64,000 nucleotides of DNA from Rhodobacteraceae bacterium D3-12 (GTDB lineage Bacteria > Pseudomonadota > Alphaproteobacteria > Rhodobacterales > Rhodobacteraceae): contig CP104793.1 in NCBI GenBank assembly GCA_025916135.1, positions 2,542,001 through 2,606,000 of the forward strand, written 5' to 3'. Of this stretch, positions 8,760 to 17,067 are shown piece after piece (position 1 is the stretch's first letter; each line of letters opens with the position of its first letter). The notes beneath the pieces are model-generated. The model was not told the origin of the DNA. It did not search any database and saw nothing but the letters and a program-made list of their open reading frames with translations. The position numbers and the translations under genes are program-made.

Positions 8760-9836
8760 TTGCGACAGATCGCCAAAAGCTCCGCCCAGGGCGCGTTGCA
8801 AAAACTCGACGTGAAATCACTCGCGCCGCGGGCCAAGGCAGCCATAATCGTGCGTTTCTTGTTGCAAGAAGGCGCGGACGTCCCCCTTTCCCAACTCCCC
8901 GACGACTTGCAAACCGCGCTGACCCAGCAAATGGGCTCAATGCGCTACATTGACCGAAACACGCTGCAAACCGTGGTCGGTGAATTCGCGGATGAGCTTG
9001 AGGCGATGGGCCTGACTTTCCCGCGTGGCCTCGCCGGGGCGCTCAGCGCGCTTGACGGCAAGATTTCCCCCCAGACCACTGCCCGCCTGCGCAAAGAAGC
9101 GGGCGTGCGCCAAATCGGCGACCCGTGGGAGTTTATTCGCGACCTTCCCGCCACAAAACTCGTTCCGCTCATCGAACGTGAAAGCATCGAAGTCGCCGCC
9201 GTTCTCCTTTCCAAACTCCCGGTTCAAAAGGCTGCTGAATTGCTTGGTAAACTGCCCGGGGCCAAAGCGCGCCACATCACTTATGCCGTGTCCCTAACCA
9301 GCAAAGTCACGCCAGAAGCTGTGGACCGCATCGGTCTCTCCCTCGCCGCGCAATTCGAAATGGAGCCGTTGCGCGCCTTTGACGAAGACCCCGAAGAAAG
9401 GCTCGGCGCAATCCTCAACATCAGCCAGGCCAACACCCGCGATGACGTGCTCACCGGGCTCGATGAAGATGATGCCGAATTTTCCCAACGCGTGCGCAAG
9501 GCAATCTTTACATTCGCCCATATCCCGACCCGAATTAACCCCGTCGACGCACCCAAAATCACCCGCGACGTGGAACAACAGGTGCTCTCGACAGCACTCG
9601 CCTATGCTTTGGGTAATGCAAACGAAGACTTGAAAGACGCAGCAGAGTTCATTTTGGCGAATATTTCCAAACGGATGGCCGAAAACATGCGCGACGAGGC
9701 CAGCGAAATGGGGAAAATCAAACCAAAAGACGGTGAAGCTGCGTTTAATGAAGTCGTTGCCGCCATTCGCGCCCTTCAAGCCTCGGGCGAGATCATCATG
9801 ATCGACCCTGACGAAGAGGAAGATGAGGATAGCTAG
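8760..9836 (+). CDS. fliG: Orphan flagellar motor switch protein FliG family
   Basis: A 358-residue FliG-like protein, part of the flagellar C-ring that transmits torque and direction switching. The C-terminal 110 residues match the FliG C-domain: the AEFILANISKRMAENMRDE helix, the KPKDGEAAFNEVVAAIRALQASGEIIM ending, then an acidic tail. The middle part has the ELLGKLPGAKARHITYAVSL segment. I do not see the classical EHPQ motif. The start is a TTG at 8760 with an AGAGGA site 7 bases upstream; no ATG precedes the first conserved part. It lies far from any flagellar cluster in this window, as is common for a fliG copy in this family. Confidence 0.85.
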   Translation: MRQIAKSSAQGALQKLDVKSLAPRAKAAIIVRFLLQEGADVPLSQLPDDLQTALTQQMGSMRYIDRNTLQTVVGEFADELEAMGLTFPRGLAGALSALDGKISPQTTARLRKEAGVRQIGDPWEFIRDLPATKLVPLIERESIEVAAVLLSKLPVQKAAELLGKLPGAKARHITYAVSLTSKVTPEAVDRIGLSLAAQFEMEPLRAFDEDPEERLGAILNISQANTRDDVLTGLDEDDAEFSQRVRKAIFTFAHIPTRINPVDAPKITRDVEQQVLSTALAYALGNANEDLKDAAEFILANISKRMAENMRDEASEMGKIKPKDGEAAFNEVVAAIRALQASGEIIMIDPDEEEDEDS

Positions 9837-9898
9837 TCGTTGGTTCCGCCGGCGTCTGGGCTCTGGACACTCCGGCCACGGCCACCTAACCTTCTTGC

Positions 9899-10246
9899 AT
9901 GGAAACTTCTGACACCACGTTTGACGGTCGCCGCTGGCATGACATGGGCGGCCAATCCGCTGGCCCCGTCCCTCTGGACGACCACGATTTTGCCCTCTGG
10001 GAAAAACGCGTCGATGCGCTCCAAGTGCTCATGAGCACCAAGGGCCATTTCACAGTTGATGGTTTGCGCCGCGCCCTCGAAGACATGGGCGAGGACGCCT
10101 ATGAGAAATATTCCTACTACGAGCGCTGGATCGCTGCGGTAAATCAAAACCTGCTCGAGGCCGGCCTCTACTCCATCGAAGAGCTTGGCGCTAAAATGGA
10201 AGAGGTGTGTGCGCGCGGCGATACCTATGGTGACGCCAGTGCCTGA
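9899..10246 (+). CDS. Nitrile hydratase / thiocyanate hydrolase beta-type subunit, N-terminal half
   Basis: A 115-residue protein matching the helical N-terminal half of nitrile hydratase beta subunits, and the separate beta subunit of thiocyanate hydrolase. The HDMGG motif near the N-terminus and the YEKYSYYERW segment, which contacts the metal site in the family, are present. It overlaps the next gene by 20 bases, so the two are probably translationally coupled. The split of beta into two genes is typical of thiocyanate hydrolase and some marine nitrile hydratases. Given the number of frame breaks in this window, an artificial split cannot be fully excluded, though both halves have normal ends. 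Confidence 0.85.
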   Translation: METSDTTFDGRRWHDMGGQSAGPVPLDDHDFALWEKRVDALQVLMSTKGHFTVDGLRRALEDMGEDAYEKYSYYERWIAAVNQNLLEAGLYSIEELGAKMEEVCARGDTYGDASA

Positions 10247-10532
10247 CCTCGACCAACAAAATCCGGCGCAGCAAAAAGTCCGCGTCAAAACCATGATGCC
10301 CCCCGGTCACGTCCGCGCACCGGCCTACTTGCGTGGCAAAACCGGTCAAATCGAGCGGCCCCTCGGTGCCTTTCCCAACCCTGAGAAACTCGCCTACGGC
10401 CTCAAGGCCGAGAAACAGCCGCTCTACCGCGTCCGCTTCACAATGGCAGAAATCTGGGGCCAAGAAGCCGAGACGCCAGACGACACGCTAGATGCCGAAA
10501 TCTATGCCCATTGGCTGGAGCCCGCAGAATGA
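10227..10532 (+). CDS. Nitrile hydratase / thiocyanate hydrolase beta-type subunit, C-terminal SH3-like half
   Basis: A 101-residue protein corresponding to the SH3-like C-terminal domain of nitrile hydratase beta subunits, or the alpha subunit of thiocyanate hydrolase. The PPGHVRAPAYLRGKTGQIER block matches the family GHTRxPxYxRG motif, whose first arginine hydrogen-bonds to the oxidised cysteines of the partner. The ATG at 10227 lies inside the end of the preceding gene. The alpha-type gene starts 51 bases downstream. It would pair with the preceding protein to rebuild a full beta unit. Confidence 0.85.
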   Translation: MVTPVPDLDQQNPAQQKVRVKTMMPPGHVRAPAYLRGKTGQIERPLGAFPNPEKLAYGLKAEKQPLYRVRFTMAEIWGQEAETPDDTLDAEIYAHWLEPAE

Positions 10533-10583
10533 CCATGCACCACTGCCCTATCACCGCGACACTCCTGATCAAGGGCCACTCTG

Positions 10584-11231
10584 ATGCCGCATGACCATCA
10601 CGACCACGACCACGACGGCATGTCCCCGTCAGGCCACCCATATCGCGCTGACAATGATGCACCGCTCACATATTGGCAGACCATGGAAATCGCCGTGCGG
10701 GAGCTTTTGATCAAAAAGCGGCACACCACCGCCGCCGAGATCTCCGCCCAGATTGACACGATGGACGCGCGCTCCCCTGCGAACGGCGCCGCAGTTGTTG
10801 CCCGCGCCTGGAGCGATCCCGCATTCAAGTCCCGCTTGCTTTCTGACGCCTCCGCCGCCAGCCGTGAAATGGGTTACGACATCGGCGCGCTCAATCTCAT
10901 CGCAGTCGAAAACACCGAAGACACCCACAACCTTATCGTCTGCACGCTCTGCTCTTGCTATCCGCGCAACTTGCTTGGCCTGCCGCCCGATTGGTATAAA
11001 ACCCGCGCTTATCGCTCTCGCGCCGTCAAAGAACCGCGAAAAGTCCTTGAAGAGTTTGGCGTAACACTTCCGCAAGAAACGCAAATACGGGTCTACGACA
11101 GCACCGCTGATATGCGCTACATCGTCCTGCCAACCCGCCCAAACGGAACCGAAGACATGGACGAGGCAAGCCTTGCAAAGCTGGTCACCCGTGACAGCAT
11201 GATCGGCACAGGACTGGCAAAAGCCCCTTGA
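10584..11231 (+). CDS. Nitrile hydratase alpha / thiocyanate hydrolase gamma-type catalytic subunit (cobalt type)
   Basis: A 215-residue metal-binding subunit. The claw motif VCTLCSC (Cys120, Cys123, Cys125) has threonine rather than serine in the second place, the mark of non-corrin cobalt enzymes. The family hydrates nitriles to amides, or thiocyanate to carbonyl sulfide and ammonia. The N-terminus is rich in His and Asp (MPHDHHDHDHDG), which may help metal capture. The region CYPRNLLGLPPDWYKTRAYRSRAVKEPR is fully conserved. It forms a three-gene unit with the two preceding genes, in the same order as thiocyanate hydrolase beta-alpha-gamma. No separate activator gene is visible. The substrate cannot be decided from sequence. 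Confidence 0.9.
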   Translation: MPHDHHDHDHDGMSPSGHPYRADNDAPLTYWQTMEIAVRELLIKKRHTTAAEISAQIDTMDARSPANGAAVVARAWSDPAFKSRLLSDASAASREMGYDIGALNLIAVENTEDTHNLIVCTLCSCYPRNLLGLPPDWYKTRAYRSRAVKEPRKVLEEFGVTLPQETQIRVYDSTADMRYIVLPTRPNGTEDMDEASLAKLVTRDSMIGTGLAKAP

Positions 11232-12093
11232 TGCGCCCGTTCTCGGTCAAGGCCACCGCGATCCTGCTGATGATCGCCACAATCTTCATGTTCTCGACAA
11301 TGGATGCGCTGGCCAAGCTTCTGTCAGAGCGGATTGGGACGGTGCCAACGCTTTGGGTTCGCTACCTTGGCCAAACTCTCGTTGTCTTTGTGCTCGTCCT
11401 GCCCCGCCTGCGCACCGTTCTGCGCACCAGCTATCCCAAGCTACAACTGGCGCGTTCCATCTACCTCATGGGCGCAACGATCTTTTTCTTCGGCATTTCA
11501 CATATCGGCCTCGCCGAAGCCGCCGCGATCATGTCGACCAACCCGCTCTTTATCACCCTTGGTGCGGCGGTCTTTTTGGGCGAGGTTTTGGACTGCGTCG
11601 CGCCGCCGCCATTGCCGCCGCCTGTGTTGGAGCCTTTCTCGTGATCCGCCCCGGCGCCGACGTTTTCACGCCCTATTCTCTTTTGCCCCTCGGCGCCGCG
11701 ATTTGTTATTCCGCTTATACGCTCACCACCCGATTTGTGGGGCGCGACGAGGACGCATGGACGTCGCTGTTCTACACCGCACTCTTCGGAGCCGTCGCGC
11801 TCTCCATCGCTGTACCGTTCTTTTGGCACCCTATCGCTGCGGCTGACCTGCCCATCATGATCGGCATTGCGCTCTGCGGGACTCTGGGGCAACTCACTCT
11901 GATCCGCGCACTGATACTGGGCGAGGCTGGAATGCTCGCCCCCTTCGCCTATTTCGGCCTTGTCTTTTCTACCTTCTACGGCGCGTTTATCTTCGGCGAT
12001 TTCCCCGACAGGCTCACAATACTCGGTGGCCTTATCATCGCCGGCGCAGGAATATATGTCTGGTATCGTGAAACCGTGACCAAACCCGAATAA
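11228..12093 (+). CDS. DMT-family (EamA) membrane exporter, frameshifted
   Basis: A ten-helix drug/metabolite-type transporter of about 288 residues if repaired. The first 119 or so residues read in the frame beginning at 11228, through the IMSTNPLFITLGAAVFLGEV segment. Continuation (GLRRAAAIAAACVGAFLVIRPG and the second EamA repeat) is in another frame from about 11590. The break falls at the TTTT run 11586-11589; one added T gives GEVFGLRRAAA and a length divisible by three. The start overlaps the stop of the nitrile hydratase-type gene (ATGATG), so it belongs to that operon and might move its substrate or product. Either a pseudogene or a sequencing error. Confidence 0.85.
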
Positions 12094-12476
12094 CGTCGGG
12101 AAACAGCAGTCGCGCCTCAAACTGTTGCTTGAAAACACCACCATAACACACTGTATTCATTAATTTTCTCCCCAGAACAGCAGCATTAACCCCAGCCCCA
12201 AACCACCTGCCACGTTTTTGCCTTATTTGCTCCCTAAGCATGACAGGAAAGGTAGGCAAAAGTCCTGCCAACGAAGAAAACAAGGCAGGAATACAACCCG
12301 TGGAAGCCAGCAATCTGGTGCCCGATCTCTTTTTGCGCAGGCTCTGCGCAGATCGGCACAACGCGCCCCTCACCTCCACCCGCATTTCCCCTTTCCAAGG
12401 CAAACGCCTGGCAATCTGCTTGTCATGCAACGGCCAGAAAAAAACCCTTTCGGTTTTTCTGGGAAAGGGCTGAACC
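12094..12476. other. Gene-poor gap with a hairpin before the DUF2927 gene
   Basis: This 383-base stretch has no convincing gene. A 77-codon frame at 12240-12473 lacks a ribosome site and family resemblance. The sequence TGCGCA-GGCTC-TGCGCA forms a short dyad near 12340-12356. Bases 12434-12462 can fold into an A/T-rich hairpin just ahead of the next TTG start; it may end transcription from the DMT gene, or hold the GGGAAAGGG ribosome site of the next gene. Confidence 0.5.
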
Positions 12477-13847
12477 TTGCGAAATCACCTCCTGCCTTTT
12501 TGCCTTTTGCTCGTCGGCTGTATGCCCGGCGCCATGCCTGATCAGGCCTCGCGCGCGGCACAGCCCGCCGCGATGAGCGCGCTGCCCCCGATCAAGACCT
12601 TCTCAACCCCGACGCCCGTTCGCCCCGGACGCTCGAACATCGACATTCAACGCGATTTCCTCGAACTGGCTTTCAAGCTCGAATCTGGCCGTGAATTGCC
12701 GGTTCTGACCCGCTTTGAACAGCCGATCACGATCCGCGTCACCGGCACCGCGCCCTCGACCTTGATGCCAGACCTGACACGGCTGATCTATCGACTGAAC
12801 ACCGAGGCCGGACTTCGCGTGTCGCTCACCCGTGCGCCGCATGCCAACATCACGGTTCAGGCCGTCACCCGCGCACAGATCCGCAAGAACCTGCCGCATG
12901 CCGCCTGCTTTGTTGTGCCGAATATCACCGATATTTCGCAATATCGCGCCGCGCGCCGCTCGTCCAAAGCCAATTGGGGTCTGCTTCGCAAACGTGAAAC
13001 AATGGCCGTTTTTGTGCCCTCTGACGCCTCGCCTCAAGAGGTGCGTGATTGCCTGCACGAAGAACTCGCTCAGGCCATTGGCCCATTGAACGACCTCTAC
13101 CGCCTGCCCGATTCCGTTTTCAATGATGATAACGTGCACACGGTGCTGACCGGCTTTGATATGCTGATCCTGCGCGCGTTTTATTCGCCGCAGCTGTCCA
13201 ACGGCATGACCCGCCGACAGGTCGCAGCCCGTTTACCTGCCATTCTGGCCCGGCTAAACCCGGGCGGAGAACAGGCCGCCTCCTACCGCCCCGCCCCCAC
13301 ACCGCGCAGCTGGATTCGTGCCATCCAGACCGCCCTCGGCCCCGGCGCAACGCACAGCCAACGCCGCATTGCCGCCCGCAACGCGTTGCAAATCGCCCAG
13401 TCTCTCGGCTGGCAGGATCACCGCCGCGCCTTTGCGCATTACGCCATGGGCCGCCTGTCCGCCGCCACCGACCCCGAAGCCGCCCTCGGACACTTCAAAA
13501 CAGCCGAGCGGTTCTACCGCGCCTCGCCTCATACCTCGCTGCATCAGGCCTACACCGCCTCTCAACTCGCCGCCCATGCGCTGACGCAGGGCGACGGTCC
13601 GGGCGCTCTGTCCTATGTCAACGGCGCCATCCCCGTGGCCGCCCGATATGAAAACGCCGCCCTGCTCTCAACCCTCATGCTTTTGCGCGCTGAGGCCCTC
13701 GAACTCACCGGTCGCGCCTCAGAAGCAGCCACGGTCCGACTGGACAGTCTGGGCTGGGCGCGTTACGGATTTGGCGCGGATTGGGCCGTGCGCGCGAAAT
13801 TGCGTGAAATCGGCGCGCTCAACCCGCTAAAAGGCAAACGCGGGTAA
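12477..13847 (+). CDS. DUF2927 domain lipoprotein
   Basis: A 456-residue envelope protein. The N-terminus MRNHLLPFCLLLVGC is a short signal with a lipobox ending in Cys15, so it should be lipid-anchored in the periplasm. Residues 60-260 fit the DUF2927 domain (IDIQRDFLELAFKLESG, and DCLHEELAQAIGPLNDLYRLPDSVFNDD), which looks like a zinc-peptidase relative: the LHEEL stretch resembles an HExxx site. The C-terminal 180 residues are helical and repeat-like, similar to TPR. The start is a TTG with a GGGAAAGGG site upstream. Function unknown. Confidence 0.8.
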   Translation: MRNHLLPFCLLLVGCMPGAMPDQASRAAQPAAMSALPPIKTFSTPTPVRPGRSNIDIQRDFLELAFKLESGRELPVLTRFEQPITIRVTGTAPSTLMPDLTRLIYRLNTEAGLRVSLTRAPHANITVQAVTRAQIRKNLPHAACFVVPNITDISQYRAARRSSKANWGLLRKRETMAVFVPSDASPQEVRDCLHEELAQAIGPLNDLYRLPDSVFNDDNVHTVLTGFDMLILRAFYSPQLSNGMTRRQVAARLPAILARLNPGGEQAASYRPAPTPRSWIRAIQTALGPGATHSQRRIAARNALQIAQSLGWQDHRRAFAHYAMGRLSAATDPEAALGHFKTAERFYRASPHTSLHQAYTASQLAAHALTQGDGPGALSYVNGAIPVAARYENAALLSTLMLLRAEALELTGRASEAATVRLDSLGWARYGFGADWAVRAKLREIGALNPLKGKRG

Positions 13848-13852
13848 GAAAC

Positions 13853-14020
13853 ATGGTCTGGATCGGAGCCGCCCTTGGGGTGCTCATCGGTATTTTCACA
13901 GCCAAGCGGCGCGGTGGTAAACCGCTCGACATGGCCCAATACGGTGCGATTTTCGGCATCCTCTTTGCGATCGTCACGCTGGTCATCAATATCCTGATCG
14001 TTCGGCAGGCGGGCGGCTAA
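13853..14020 (+). CDS. Small two-helix membrane protein
   Basis: A 55-residue product with two hydrophobic segments (VWIGAALGVLIGIFTA and AIFGILFAIVTLVINILIV) separated by a basic KRRGGKP loop. It lies 5 bases after the DUF2927 gene and 3 bases before the VWA gene, so all three are probably one transcript. Too short for a family call; the tight spacing is the main support. Confidence 0.7.
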   Translation: MVWIGAALGVLIGIFTAKRRGGKPLDMAQYGAIFGILFAIVTLVINILIVRQAGG

Positions 14021-14023
14021 GCG

Positions 14024-15208
14024 ATGTTTCTGCCTTTCTTTGAAGCCCTCCGCAATCAGGGCATCCCTGTAAGCTTGCGTGAATACCTCACCTTCCTCGA
14101 AGGCATGAGCTCCGGCCTCGTCACCTATGACATTGATGGCTTCTACTATCTGTCGCGCACGGCCATGGTCAAAGATGAACGCAACCTCGACAAGTTTGAC
14201 CGCGCTTTTGCCACGGCTTTCAAAGGCATCGAAGGCATCTCCCTCTCCGACGTGCTCAATGCCGTCGACATCCCCGGCGACTGGCTCGAAAAAATGGCTG
14301 AAAAACACCTCAGCCCCGAGGAGATGGAAGAAATCAAATCGCTCGGTGGCTTTGACAAGCTGATGGAAACATTGAAAGAGCGCCTCAAGGAACAAGAAGG
14401 GCGCCACCAAGGCGGCAACAAATGGATCGGCACCGCCGGCACCTCCCCTTTCGGCGCTCATGGTTACAATCCTGAAGGCGTGCGCATTGGCCAAGACAAA
14501 TCGCGCCACCAACGCGCTGTGAAAGTCTGGGACAAACGTGACTTCAAAAACCTCGACGGCGACGTCGAACTCGGCACCCGCAATATCAAGGTCGCGCTAA
14601 AACGCCTGCGCCGGTGGGCCCGTGATGGCGCCCACGAAGAGCTTGATCTCGACGGAACCATCCGCGCCACCGCCGAACATGGCTATCTCGATGTGAAAAC
14701 CCGCCCGGAAAAACGCAACGCTGTCAAAGTGCTGTTGTTTCTTGATGTTGGCGGCTCGATGGACCCACACATCAAGGTCGTGGAAGAGCTGTTCTCCGCT
14801 GCGCGCACCGAATTCAAACACCTCGAATATTACTACTTCCACAACTGCCTCTATGAGGGGGTATGGCGCGACAATCGCCGCCGCTGGGACGCGCAAACCC
14901 CCACTTGGGAGGTGCTGCGCACTTACGGCTCGGACTACAAATGCATTTTCGTCGGCGACGCCTCGATGAGCCCCTATGAAATCGCCTACCCCGGCGGCGC
15001 AAACGAGCATTGGAACGCCGAAAGCGGTCAGGTCTGGCTCACCCGCGCGCGCGAACAATGGCCCAGCCACATGTGGATCAACCCGGTGCCAGAAAAACAC
15101 TGGGGCTACACGCATTCCATCGGCATGATGCGCGAAATATTCGAAGACCGCATGGTCCCGATGACGCTCAAAGGCATTGAACAAGGCATGCGTGAACTGA
15201 CACGCTAA
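14024..15208 (+). CDS. VWA domain protein (CoxE-like)
   Basis: A 394-residue cytoplasmic protein. The N-terminal half is helical and charged (MFLPFFEALRNQGIPVSLREYLTFL). From about residue 235 a von Willebrand A domain begins, with the metal-ion-dependent adhesion motif DVGGSM. The end region has WINPVPEKHWGYTHSIGMM. Such proteins usually work with a MoxR-type AAA ATPase in loading cofactors or assembling complexes, but no MoxR gene is in the window. It ends the DUF2927-small membrane protein-VWA operon. Confidence 0.88.
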   Translation: MFLPFFEALRNQGIPVSLREYLTFLEGMSSGLVTYDIDGFYYLSRTAMVKDERNLDKFDRAFATAFKGIEGISLSDVLNAVDIPGDWLEKMAEKHLSPEEMEEIKSLGGFDKLMETLKERLKEQEGRHQGGNKWIGTAGTSPFGAHGYNPEGVRIGQDKSRHQRAVKVWDKRDFKNLDGDVELGTRNIKVALKRLRRWARDGAHEELDLDGTIRATAEHGYLDVKTRPEKRNAVKVLLFLDVGGSMDPHIKVVEELFSAARTEFKHLEYYYFHNCLYEGVWRDNRRRWDAQTPTWEVLRTYGSDYKCIFVGDASMSPYEIAYPGGANEHWNAESGQVWLTRAREQWPSHMWINPVPEKHWGYTHSIGMMREIFEDRMVPMTLKGIEQGMRELTR

Positions 15209-15266
15209 TGCCGCGCGCTACTCTCGTCTCTCTCAAGGTTCTCATAAATTCGACGGCCACCAAAGG

Positions 15267-16006
15267 TCACGCCTGTTGAAACAAACGCCCCGGCCCCCAG
15301 CCCTTTGCCTCTATCCCGGCGAGCTTCAGCATATGCCAGATCAGCGCAAGATTTGACGAAATCACCGGCACCCCAGTCACCGCCTCCGCTTCTTCCAAAA
15401 CGGAAAAACACCGCAAGTTGGTGCAACTGGCAAAAATGGCATCGCAATTCCCCCTGCCCCGAGTTGTTTCATTGCCGCCAGCGTATCAGCCTCCCTGATC
15501 CGCGCCACCGACCAATCGTTGCTCTCCTCGAAACTCGCACGCTTCACCACCTCCACCCCGCCCGCCTTGAGCGCTGCAACAAGCGGCTCATTCACGCTGT
15601 CTACATAAGGCGTCAGCAGGGCAATCCGCCGCGCCCCTAACGCCCCAAGCGCTGCGAGAACCGCACTCATCGGGTTGGTCACCGCCGCATCGCCCTGCTT
15701 CGCGCCGATCAACGCAGCCACCCGTTCCGGCCCGATCACCGTCGCCCCGGAGGTACAGCCAAACCCCACCGCGCTCAGCCCCTCCGGCAAGAGCGCAGCG
15801 GTGCTCTCGATATGCCCTTCCATCGTGCCAAGCGCATCCGGCGTCACTTCGGCCTGCGCCGGAATACGAGAATGAAGCAGGCTCACGGGCCGACCCGCCA
15901 ACACTTGCCGCGCTTCGTTTTCCAACGTCTCATCTGTCGAAAGCACGATCAGTCCCAGCCGCGCGCCTGCGCCATAACCATCGTCCAACGCATAGTTCAC
16001 CGTCAT
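15267..16006 (-). CDS. Asp/Glu racemase-superfamily protein (arylmalonate decarboxylase / maleate isomerase type), frameshifted
   Basis: About 246 residues if repaired. The first 185 read well: a GLIVLSTDETLE start, then FGCTSGATVIGP with the first active-site cysteine. The frame then breaks at the run of five C (15450-15454, plus strand). Adding one base restores NCDAIFASCTNLR, holding the second cysteine, then VPVISSNLALIWHMLKLAG and the GPGRLF ending typical of the family. Members racemise, isomerise or decarboxylate small diacids. The ATG at 16006 has a GGAGGCG site. The start at 16408 would add an unrelated extension. Confidence 0.85.
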
Positions 16007-16120
16007 TGCCCGCCTCCTGAGTGTTCTCCGCAATCTGTCACGAAACATAAGACAGAGCAAAGCTCGCTCTTGATGCCACGCAGTATTCAGGGTCAACTCC
16101 CACTTAGGGAGACCCCTCAG

Positions 16121-16456
16121 ATGTCTTTGTTTCGCCACCTCTGGAGCCATCACCGGCCCAGCCTTATTGTGTTTCTTGTGGCCGCTGCGGCCTCGCTGTT
16201 CTTTATTGCCCGGCTTGTGGCGTTTACGGTCTACTGGTCTGATCCGGCACACCGTAATCTTGTCCCCGAAGCATGGATGACACCCGGTTACGTCGCCCAC
16301 TCTTGGGGGCGCGATCCGCGCGAGTTGGCTCTGGCAATCGGGGCCCCGCCCGATCAACGCGTTACTCTTCACGACATCGCCCGCACGCGCGGCATTTCGG
16401 CCGAACAACTCCTCACCGAACTTCAGACGCTTCTCTCCGAAGGCCCCGGCGAATGA
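16121..16456 (+). CDS. Single-span membrane protein of unknown function
   Basis: A 111-residue protein with a short basic N-terminus, one membrane helix (PSLIVFLVAAAASLFFIARLVAF) and a C-terminal cytoplasmic or periplasmic domain ending ISAEQLLTELQTLLSEGPGE. Its stop overlaps the start of the VTT gene (ATGA), so the two are translationally coupled and probably work together. The middle region DPRELALAIGAPPDQRVTLHDIARTRG looks like a small helix-turn-helix-like or adaptor fold, without a known family. The ATG at 16121 follows an AGGGAGA site. Confidence 0.75.
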   Translation: MSLFRHLWSHHRPSLIVFLVAAAASLFFIARLVAFTVYWSDPAHRNLVPEAWMTPGYVAHSWGRDPRELALAIGAPPDQRVTLHDIARTRGISAEQLLTELQTLLSEGPGE

Positions 16457-17067
16457 CCGATCAGCTTTTCGAGCTTTTTGCCACCTACGGCATTCCGCTT
16501 CTGACGCTCACCACCTTTGCAAGCTGCCTTGCCCTGCCCGTGCCTTCATCGCTCCTGATGATGGCCTCCGGTGCCTTTGCCGCCTCTGGGGATATCAACC
16601 TCGCCGGGGCCATGCTTGCAGCCCTGACCGGAGCAATTCTCGGCGATCAACTCGGCTTTCACCTTGGCACTGTCGGACAGGAAAGGCTGGCGCAGCTTAT
16701 CGAAACCTATCCCCGCCGCGCCGCGATTCTTGCACGCGCACGCAACCTGTTACGCAAACGCGGTGCTACGGGCGTCTTTCTCAGCCGTTGGTTGTTCAGC
16801 CCGCTCGGCCCGTATGTGAATTTTTCTGCCGGGGCAGCGGGTGTGGGCTGGGCACGCTTTACACTCTGGGCCGTCTTTGGCGAAATTATCTGGGTTTCAA
16901 TCTACTCCGGGTTGGGATTCGTGTTCAGCAGCAGCCTCAGCGCCGCCGCCGATGTCGCAACCAACATCAGCGGCCTGCTGGCGGGGGGCGCTTTAATGGC
17001 ACTTACTGGCCGCTGGCTGTTGCACGCAATGCACGAGCATCGATTGAAGAAAAGCAAGGAACTCTGA
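16453..17067 (+). CDS. VTT/DedA family membrane protein
   Basis: A 204-residue inner-membrane protein with five to six hydrophobic segments. The LALPVPSSLLMMASGAFAASG stretch and FLSRWLFSPLGPYVNFSAGAAG block, with the F/Y-x-R/K-W core, match the VTT (SNARE-associated/DedA) fold. Relatives flip undecaprenyl phosphate or phosphatidylethanolamine. It is coupled to the gene before it by an ATGA overlap and to the P450 gene after it by TGATG. Confidence 0.85.
   Translation: MTDQLFELFATYGIPLLTLTTFASCLALPVPSSLLMMASGAFAASGDINLAGAMLAALTGAILGDQLGFHLGTVGQERLAQLIETYPRRAAILARARNLLRKRGATGVFLSRWLFSPLGPYVNFSAGAAGVGWARFTLWAVFGEIIWVSIYSGLGFVFSSSLSAAADVATNISGLLAGGALMALTGRWLLHAMHEHRLKKSKEL

Noticed and set aside
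12240-12473. A 77-codon plus-strand frame before the DUF2927 gene
   Set aside because: No ribosome site, ends inside the hairpin next to the true start, and no recognisable family.
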